Below, one piece after another: positions 55,554-64,000 of a DNA stretch of 64,000 nucleotides. The stretch's first letter is position 1. The number at the start of each line of letters is the position of its first letter. The position numbers and the translations under genes are program-made. The DNA is from Salvia splendens (Eukaryota; Streptophyta; Magnoliopsida; Lamiales; Lamiaceae). The DNA lies in contig NC_056040.1 of assembly GCF_004379255.2 (NCBI RefSeq), positions 35,327,779 through 35,391,778 on the forward strand, written 5' to 3'. The notes beneath the pieces were generated by a model, which was not told the origin of the DNA, did no database searches, and was given only the letters and a program-made list of their open reading frames with translations.

Positions 55554-57412
55554 ATTACCTCCATTAAGAAGTATTGAACACCAAATTGACCTTGTTCCAT
55601 GGGCAGTACTACCAAACCGACCAGCCTATAGAGCCAATCCCGAAGAGACTAAGGAAATTCAAAGGCAAGTGCAAGATTTGTTGGACAATGGAAAAATCCG
55701 TGAGAGCATGAGTCCATGTGCTGTTCCGGTAATTGTTGTTTCTATGAAAGGTGGATCATGGAAGATGTGCATCGACTGCCGAGCAATCAACAAAATCACG
55801 GTAAAGTATCACTATCCTATTCCTAGGCTAGATGATATGCTTGATGAATTGCGTGGATCTGTTGTGTTTAGTAAGATCGATTTGAAAAGTGGTTAGCATC
55901 ACATTCGAATTAGAGAAGGAGACGAATGGAAAACAACCTTTAAAACAAAATTTGGTCTATATGAGTGGTTAGTAATCCCTTTTGGTTTAACTAATGCACC
56001 AAGTACTTTCACGAGATTGATGCACCATGTTTTTTTTTTTTTTTGAACACCTTCACGGTGGAGGGTTCGTGGGTCCCTCATCCCTATATTTCATATCAAC
56101 AGGACGATCAATCTATGCCTAGGTGAACAAAACCAAAATGCAAAGTACAAAATCACTAAGGCAACTGCACCACAAGAGTAGGGAGAGGTCAAGCCATCAA
56201 GAGATTCGACACCTACGTACTTTTCGGCGTCCGCTAAGCTCCTGATCGGCGGGCCATACACTACTAACGGTCTTCATCTCTAAATCGAACGTTGGGGGTA
56301 CCCTTCTCCTCCAGTTGGACGATGCACCATGTTTTGAGAAAATTCATTGAATCATTTCCCTATGTAATCAAATACGAAAAGGGAAAAGAAAACATTGTGG
56401 CTGATGCATTGTCTCGGAGGTACATTTTGATCACTACATTGAGTTCTAAGTTGCTTGGTTTTGAGTTGATTAAGGAAATGTATGATAATGACCCGGACTT
56501 TTCTTCTATCTATTTAGCTTGTGAGCATGCTGCATTTGACAAGTTCTATGGGCATGATGGCTATTTGTTTAGAGAAAATAAACTGTGCATTCCTAAAGGT
56601 TCTATGCGTGAATTGCTTGTGCGTGAAGCTCATGGTGGTGGTTTAATGGGGCATTTTGGAGTCCATTAGACAATGGATGTTTTGCATGAACATTTCTTTT
56701 GGCCTAAAATGCGTGTGGATGTTTAAAGAATTTGTAAAAGACGCATAACTTGCATGCAAGCCAAGTCTAAATCACACCCACATGGTTTGTACAAACCGTT
56801 ACCAATTCCTAGTGCACCTTCGGAGGATATTTCAATGGACTTTGTTATTGGTTTGCCAAGAACAAAAATAGGTAGATATTAAGTTTTTGTGGTTGTTGAT
56901 AGGTTTTCAAAAATGGCACATTTTATTCCATGTCACAAAACTGATGATGCATCTCATATAGCTGATTTGTTCTTTAAAGAAATTGTACGTTTGCGTGGTG
57001 TTCCTTGATCAATTGTGAGTGATCTAGAATCTAAATTTGTGAGTCATTTTTGGCGTGTGTAGTGGAATAAGTTGGGAACTAAACTCTTGTTTTCTACTAC
57101 TTGTCATCCACAAAGTGATGGACAAGATGAAGTAGTTAATAGGACTTTGCCTCAATTACTACGAACTTTAGTTAAAAAGAACTTGAAAAGTTGGGAGGAA
57201 TGCATACCTTTTGCTGAATTTGCTTAAAATCGAAGTGTTCATTCTGCTACTAACTTTTCTCCATTTGAAGTTGTATATGGTTTTAATCCATTGAGTCCAC
57301 TAGATTTTATTCCAATACCTATTGAAGAACGTGCAAGTCTTGATGGAAAAGCTAAGGCTGAAATGGTGAAAAGATTGCATGAAAGGGTAAGACTCAACAT
57401 TGAAAAGAGAGA
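55554..57412 (+). mobile_element. gypsy remnant, copy 2, with LINE fragment L (56034-56320)
   Basis: Same structure as 31405-33261: RT start, LINE 3' fragment flanked by the 15-bp repeat (56019-56033, 56321-56335), then RNase H end and integrase with shared stops. CRAINKI is preceded by KMCID here (KMFID in copy 1). The shared stops show that decay preceded the duplication. Confidence 0.9.
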
Positions 57413-57639
57413 AGAAGGCCCTGAAGATCTTAGAGTGAGAAGCTCCTCCTTCTCTCTAACAATCCCCCACCCTACCGCATTGTCCCGCCGGAATCTCACC
57501 CCCACCACTTAACCCTGCCTCCCTCACTCCACCATCCACATTCCCGTCGGACGCCCTTCACCCCAAGGCCCCACGGTGAACGCTAGCGTCAGCCAACCCT
57601 CCCTCTTTCCACCCCCTACCCCTGCTCCTTGGTCTAGAT

Positions 57640-60600
57640 ATGCCGGACCCTCCTCCACCGGACCCCGATATTGGGGACGAGAAAGCTCGAACCATTGCGG
57701 ACCACCTAATGGTCTTCCGGTCGCCCGATGAACCACATCCCAAACCGACGACCAAAGCCACAAAGCTGAAGGCGGCGAAGAATAGATGCAAAACAAGGAT
57801 GAACATGCCAGGCCCGCAATCAAAAGCGAATGGCCTGAAGCGCTTTGTCCCTTCCCCTCTCCCGGAAGACAAACAACTCCGGAAAAAGCTCTCGTTCGGC
57901 AACGACTCCAGTCCCGGCTCCGAGTCACCACGGTGCAAAGCGGCCATATTCTCGGAGAGCCCAGCCATGACACGGAGAAGGATGGCCGTGAGAATGATGA
58001 AAATATCCTCGACTGCAAAGGAGAACGTAAAAAGGAAAATCTGGCCCTAAAGGACAACGCCGTAGCCGCCGGGGCTTCGCTGGCCTGCCCTCACACCGGT
58101 GGCGACTTGATGACCGTTGGAAAAGGTACGACCAAAGAATCCGTCGCAGTCCCCTCGGATCTTGATGAATCAAGTGAAGCCAAAAGTGCTTTGGAGTGTG
58201 CTAGAGTCAACTTACCAGAAATGGCTAAAGGACCAAACATGCTTTGTGAAAGTGCCTTTCTCCCCTACTCTTCCGGGTTGTTACATGATGCACTACACGC
58301 TTCCCTAATAATGCAGCCAAAAAAGAGTTCAATCTTGCAAGTGGCCTCCTTGGACTCGGCGGAACGGTTGGACACAAGGACGGCGCAGCCTCTCCTTGCC
58401 GGAAACCCACCGGAAGATGCCACCTCAATAATGAATCCATCCACAATGTTAATAGCAGCACTCGAGACCCCCTCGGCCCTCTAGCGGGCTCTCGTTGGAG
58501 GATTTCCTGCCCCTAGTTCCGGGACGTACTAGGAAGCTCTGAGCGAATTTCAAGGCCGGCGCGTCACAGGCGGATTCGGCCCCGGCCTGGCCGAGAGCCC
58601 AGCCGAAGGGACATAGCATCCGAGACACGTCGGCCCCCGGGGGATCATTCGCGACATCTTCTATTAATCAACCCCCGAAGGATGCGTTGGAGGCGCCTTG
58701 TTACAGCGACGAACCAATGGCTGAAGGTGACAAGAGTGGTGAAATGCATTGCGAGGACATGGAAGGCCCCCAAGCCATGGCTACGGAGAAGCCTCGCATG
58801 AACCCGATGAACAACAACAAGGTCCAAGGGAAGGAGGGGGTCGCGAAACACGGGAGCAAGCCGATCTCCATGGCCGACATGGTCCGAGGCGCACCTAACC
58901 CCGATGGCCCGCAAGCCTTCGACCCGGACAACATCCAAAACATCGGATTTGCATCGATATCCAATGGAGTCCCTTCAATCTACTTCTCCGGGGCTGAAAT
59001 TCAAAGGCTAGCGACAAACCTTGGGCACGCCATCGTAGGTAAATTTCACACTCTATTCCGGCTTCGCACCAAATTCAAAAGGCTCTCGAAAAAATTAAAT
59101 TTCGTTGTGGCTTTACTTGGAAATACATTAATGCTAAACACATTCTTGTGCAATTCGAGGACATTGCGGATTATGTTCGGCTCTTAAGTGGCCCAAAAGG
59201 CACGCCGGTTTGGCTTATTGATCGTCACCCGATGAGAGTTTTCAAATGGTCGCTCGAATTTGATGCATATTGTGAATCACCCATTGCGGCAATTTGGTGC
59301 AACCTTATCAATCTTCCCATACATCTCTTTGATCAATCAGCCCTTTTCGCCATAGGAAAGCTGCTTGGCACGCCAATTCAGATTGATCGAGCAACGGCCA
59401 ACAAATCTCGCCTCTCCTTCGCTCGAATATGCATCGAAATCGACATTACACGACCACCCCCCGAGGAGATCATCTTGGACATATGTGGACGGGAAGTGGT
59501 ACAGCAAGTAAAATGGGATAAAATTCCACCGTATTGCGGAGAATGTAAACACGTGGGGCATAGGAATGAGGTATGTTATGCGGCAAAGCCGTCGGAGCGT
59601 CCACCAAAACGGAACTATAATGTAGCCCCACCGAAACAGCCACAACAAGGGGAACGAGGAACCAAGAGCACCACAGTGGAACTGAGACAAAATGAATCCA
59701 ATACGAAATGGCAACAACAAGGGAAGAACAAAGCCAAGGAAAGTCAGCCAAGTACGAGTTCGAAGGCTAGAGGAGGCAATGGTCCGGGAGGGCTAGACCC
59801 GGACATCATGGGGGACATGCCGGGTGAACATGGCTCGGAGATGGTTCCCTATCACAACAAAAAGGACCGGTACGGGCCCCAAGTCCGCAATCAACCGAGA
59901 GGCTCACTCGGTAGAGCATCCTCACTAGAACGAGGGCGGGAAGGTGCCATGCTAGGGAAACTCAAGGATGGCCACGAAGGGACCTCCTTGGCCGGGGAAC
60001 GAGGGAGATTGAGCGGGTCGTATTGACACTTTGATCTTGAGAAGGCCGAAGCAAAAGAGAGGGAAAGCCTCATGAGTTCCAACCGGTACTACTCCCTCAT
60101 GGCCGATGAAACTTTCGTTGACCACGATGATGGCGAACATGAAGTCTGGGAAATGAACACGGTGGAGGGTTCGTGGGTCCCTCATCCCTATATTTCACAA
60201 GGAGAGTAGTACAATGCATGGCTACACCCAGAAGTGGTGTCCCGAAATCTAAGGCAGGAGTAGTATACGGTCCGTGACAACAGGTCCGAACCTCATCATA
60301 CTCCCTTCCAAAAGCAAAATACATATAGCCCAAACCAAACAAACTACAATCCTCTCGATCGCCAGTCATCCCCATTCTTCCTCCTCATTTTGAACCCTTA
60401 TGTTTGGGGTTCCGATTGCATCCATCCGCACGATTGCTGCGAGGTGTCTTGGTGCTGATCCGGCTCCCATTCTGCAAAAATCAATCCTCTCCATACCAAT
60501 TTTCGCAAGGAGATCTGCCGCGCTATTACCTTCCCGATGGATGAAGGTGAAGCGCATGTCCTGTTGGTGGGCCGGCCCCCAGCATGAGTCATTAATCAGC

Positions 60601-60789
60601 TTGATTGCTTGTTGTGCATCCGATTCCACCCAGATTGGTCGCCAGAATTCCATGGCCCATGTTGAGGAGGTGGACGAGGCGAACCCCAATCTTATGGAAG
60701 CCGAACCATGCCAAAAAGGAAATGATCTACAAATCATTGCATTCCAAGGCGGGCCTTCACACCCACCGGGTACGTCCCCCTCTTGTTAA
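57640..60789 (+). pseudogene. LINE-I ORF1, copy 2
   Basis: Same N-terminus (MPDPPPPDPD). Here CAA is kept at 59151-59153 and TCG at 59592-59594, where copy 1 has stops, and the knuckle CGECKHVGHRNEVC is complete. A one-base loss in the T run near 59045 shifts the frame inside DUF4283. The TGA before LINE-J is shared. LINE-J (60156-60651, reverse strand) interrupts it. Confidence 0.87.
60156..60651 (-). mobile_element. LINE-J, copy 2, with a 39-bp deletion
   Basis: As 36006-36540 but without 39 bp between two GGTG tetranucleotides, removing 13 codons between GPAH and QQDM of the RNase H. Relatives keep these codons, so copy 2 is the derived state. Confidence 0.87.
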
Positions 60790-60791
60790 TC

Positions 60792-62638
60792 ATTTTAATT
60801 AACTTCATGTTTTGGAACGTTAGGGGGAGCGCGAATGCGTCAACCCAAAACATCCTTCAAAGACTAATTGTATCTCACAAAATTAATTGTCTTGCAATCA
60901 TGGAACCACTCACGGCCCCAAATCCGGTGAAGTTTTCTAAAGCTTTGGGGATGAATTTTAAGGCAGCAAACTCCAACGGGAAGATATGGTTTTTTGTGGA
61001 GGAAGGGGCGGATTTTGAGGTGGTGGACGACTCGGACCAAATACTCCACGGGAAATACCTTTGCCCGTGGCTACCTTGTTCCATTATGGTGTCGGCCGTG
61101 TACGCAAAGTGTACTAGGGAAGAACGAGTTGCGCTTTGGGACAAAATGAGAGAAATTTCAGTAAACACCGAAGGGATGCCTTGGGTCATTGGCGGGGATT
61201 TTAACACCATCCTCTCTACACGAGATAGGGCCGGAAGTGACACTAATCGACAAACGGAGATGATCGACTTCTCCGAAGCAATCGAGGACTGCAGACTACT
61301 TGACCCAGGCTATGACGGGTCAGACTTTACGTGGGCCAAGAATGGCCTCTTCGAAAGACTAGATCGGGTGTTGGTAAATGAACCGTGGGCCCGAATCTTT
61401 GAAGCGGTGAGGGCAACAAACCTTCCGCGGGTGGCCTCGGATCATGGCCCGGTGCTGGTGCGGTGCAAGTTGCCAAGTACTCACTCCGGGGGCATCCCCT
61501 TCCGCTTTCAAAATATGTGGATCCGCCATGATGGCTTCAGTGATCTAGTTTGAGAAGGTTGGGGCAAGCCGACGGAAGCACAAGGTCTTCTCAACCTCCA
61601 AATCAAACTTGCTAGAATCAAGAAAACCTTGAAGAAATGGAACAAGGAGGTCTTTGGGAATATCCACACTAATCTTAGGGACTTTGAAGAGAAAATTGTG
61701 AAGGCCCAAGCCGACTTTGAGGAGAGGCCTTCGCCAGAGAATAGGATGGGAATTAACAAACTCATTGCCGAGTACATTTGTCTCTTGAGAATGGAGGAAG
61801 ATTTCTGGCGTCAAAAAACTACTTTCCGATGGCTCACGGAGGGAGATAAAAATACGAGATTCTATCAAAGTTGGGTTAAGCAAAAGAGAATCCGGATGCG
61901 TATTCACAAGATTAACGCTGACGGACGGGAACTCTCTGATGAAGTGGAGATTAGAGAGTCGGCGGTTCTTTTCTTCCAAAAACTCCTAGCACCCAACCCC
62001 TTGGCGCTAATGGAGCCGGATCTTAGCCTTATAGACCCACTCCCTCCCTCGGACGACATGGGCACATTGGGGCCGAAGAGCCGGGTGAGGAGGAGATCAA
62101 AAGAGCCGTATTTGGCATCTCGGGAGACAGTGCCCCAGGCCCGGATGGTTTCACGGCCTCCTTCTTCCAAGCTTGTTGGGGTATTATCAGATCGGATGTG
62201 GTTGCAGCAATTTGCCAATTCTTTCGAGGGGCCTTCCTCCCCCGAAGTGTCACGGCAACAAGTATAGTCCTCATCCCTAAAAAAGTATCGCCGGACTCGT
62301 GGGGTGACTACCGCCCCATTAGTCTATGCAAAGTCATCAACAAGGTCATCACAAAAATTCACAAGGCAAGGTTAGCTCTCCTTCTCCCACGCCTTATTTC
62401 TCCGAACCAAAGTGGCTTTGTGAAAGGCCGCCTCCTCAACGATAACGTCTTGCTGGCCCAAGAAATGTTCCATGAGATCTCGAAGTGCAACCCACCCGAA
62501 AGTGCTTGGAGATCAGCCATCTTTCCTACGCCGACGATATCATCATCTTTACCCAAGCGGTGACCACTCCCCTTAGGTGGCTCCGGTCATGCCTAGAAGA
62601 TTATGAGAAGGTGTCAAGGCAACAAATCAATCTCTCAA
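60792..62638 (+). pseudogene. LINE-I ORF2 part 1, copy 2
   Basis: Endonuclease domain open from 60792 to a TGA at 61551-61553 (CGA in copy 1). TGG is kept at 61182-61184 where copy 1 has TAG. The later frame break, the RT core deletion and YADD box are shared. Confidence 0.87.
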
Positions 62639-64000
62639 GCAAAAAACTCTAGAGAGAGATGCTCTCCCTTCTCTCTAGCAATTCTAGCTTTTGAACGGTA
62701 GTCCCCTCCCGACCACCCCACGCCGACATCCCTTTCACCTCCGACCACCACCCTCGCTCGTTTGCGGCCTCAACCACAACTCCGGCTTTGTCCGCTTAGT
62801 CACGAATCACGCCCCAACAACCGTGCCCTCGCTTGGAGTAGGAGCTCCCGGCTCGGCCATGGCGGACCCCCCACCGGACATTGCGACAAGCCTCGAGGAA
62901 GTGAAGACCATCCCGGACCAGCTCATGGTTTTTCGATCCAATGACAAAACTTCTCCTAAACCGACGGCCAAGGGCCTAAAAATGAAGGCCACCAACTCCC
63001 GGTTCAAGGTCCGAAAGTGCACTCTGGACGGAAGCATTTTATCCCCTCACCCTTTCCGGAGGACAAGCAACTCCGTAAGAAGCTTGTGTTCGATAAAGAA
63101 GATAGTCCCACCATCGGGTCTCCAAAATGCAAGAGTTCCATCTTTTCGGCGAGCCAACACATGGATGAAGTGGGGAACTCCTCACCTAAGGGCACCACGA
63201 ATTCCAACACTAATGAGGAAGTCATATTGGAGGATGGATTTTCCATCGAAGACGGTACAACCACGACGGCTGCGGTGGCGCCGGACTCTGACCAGCACAC
63301 GGCCGGCGACGGGGTGCTCATCGGTGAAGATAGGGCCACACTTACACTAGGTCCAAGAGGCATGAGAGATAGTCCAAAGGAGGTACAATTGTCCTTGGGG
63401 GATGGGAAAGTCAAATTACCCGAAATGGAGCCAACAACAAACTTACTTTCCGAAAGTTGTTTGGTGGCTTGCCGAGTCGAGTCATCACGTGAACTACTAG
63501 CCGTTGAAGCCCATGTGCTGCCAAAGAAAGATTCCATCATGCAACTAGCAAATCTTGACATGCCGGAGATGCTAGACGCCATGGTGGCGCAGCCCCTCCT
63601 CGGAGACAAGTGGCCGGCGGACCATGCTGAAAATGCCGGACCGTACCTCGCCCTCCCATGGTCCACCGGACCAACCCCCGAACCACTCCCGGTGACAAAT
63701 GGCCCATCGCTTGAGGATTCCCCCCCCTTGAACGAGGCCGGACCCGCAAAATCCGAGACGCCTTCGAGAGCGGTCGGCTACGTCCGTGCCATCCCCCACA
63801 GCCGGACGCCGCACCACTTCGAGCCACGATTGGGCCCTCGGCCCCCGACAAGGCTGCCGAGCCGATCGAGTACAAGGCCACGGATGCGGACGGGAGGCCG
63901 GCCAATGATGACACGACGATGGCCGACGTGTGCGAGCACCGTGGATCGCAAGCCTTGGCTGGATCAGAGCTACTAGGCAACGCGTGGGCGGCGCGGCACA
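62639..64000 (+). mobile_element. LINE-K, copy 2, 5' end with ORF1 start
   Basis: 5' hairpin, full 5' UTR, and ORF1 from ATG 62859 (MADPPPDIATS, TIPDQLMVFRS). Relative to copy 1 it lacks about 20 bp near 63025 in the PAPSTKGDGRK codons, but keeps about 15 bp near 63757 that copy 1 lost. CAG is kept where copy 1 has TAG 39286. Runs off the window end within ORF1. Confidence 0.9.

Larger units (their letters stand above)
57413..62638 (+). mobile_element. LINE-I, copy 2 (ORF1, LINE-J, ORF2 part 1)
   Basis: Counterpart of 33262-38527. The 5' hairpin, ORF1 and ORF2 starts and the roughly 320-bp RT deletion are shared. It ends at the LINE-K insertion point with the same target site. Its private mutations differ from those of copy 1. 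Confidence 0.92.
54185..64000 (+). repeat. Unit 2 of the tandem duplication (partial)
   Basis: Near-identical copy of 30037-39690: LINE-F tail (54185-54305), LINE-E RNase H and 3' end, copia, gypsy with LINE fragment L, LINE-I with LINE-J, and the start of LINE-K. It still matches unit 1 at the last base of the window. Differences include point changes, the 39-bp loss in LINE-J, and an unrearranged LINE-K 5' end. Confidence 0.93.

Noticed and set aside
30037..64000. CRISPR or satellite array suggested by repeated blocks
   Set aside because: Only two copies of a 24-kb unit made of named transposons are present; no short regular repeats with spacers.

Overview
The window looks like plant nuclear DNA made almost entirely of transposable elements. 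The evidence is the angiosperm-type LINE proteins (ORF1 with DUF4283 plus a CCHC knuckle; ORF2 with endonuclease, reverse transcriptase, zf-RVT zinc region and RNase H), Ty1/copia and Ty3/gypsy remnants, and a plant-type RPL27A retrocopy. A eudicot is likely, but the species cannot be named from the sequence. I see no ordinary host gene, no tRNA or rRNA gene, no CRISPR array and no LTR. Element names below (LINE-A, LINE-B and so on) are local labels.

Layout. 1-2805 (-): LINE-M, 5' half only. 2806-4743 (+): copia remnant carrying an intact retroposed RPL27A (3219-3805). The copia appears to resume at 31087-31404, so about 26 kb of nested LINEs may lie inside it. LINE-E occupies 4741-6386, 21150-21220 and 30158-31086. 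LINE-D (6387-10103, 17770-21149) sits in E, and the near-intact LINE-A (10104-17769) sits in D. LINE-F (21221-26426, 28005-30157) is also in E and is itself interrupted by LINE-G (26427-28004, -), which carries an ORF1-like gene but no reverse transcriptase. A gypsy remnant follows (31405-33261), holding a LINE 3' fragment L. LINE-I is cut into pieces at 33262-38527, 45592-46035 and 53078-53862 by LINE-J (36006-36540, -), LINE-K (38528-45574, +), LINE-B (46036-53077, -) and LINE-H (53863-54184, -).

At 54185 the sequence restarts at the equivalent of 30037 and follows it to the window end at about 99% identity by eye. This is best read as a tandem duplication with a unit of about 24.1 kb (30037-54184), whose second copy leaves the window.

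The LINEs share a design. There is a 5' terminal hairpin and a long proline-rich N-terminal ORF1 extension before DUF4283. ORF1 stop and ORF2 start are arranged as TAA-NN-ATG. The 3' UTR has three hairpins ending in CACC-N5-GGTG just before poly(A). Target-site duplications of 15-19 bp support six insertions, including RPL27A, which probably moved by the LINE machinery. LINE-A and LINE-B are the youngest-looking copies: long poly(A) tails, almost identical proteins, and frame breaks only in homopolymer runs.
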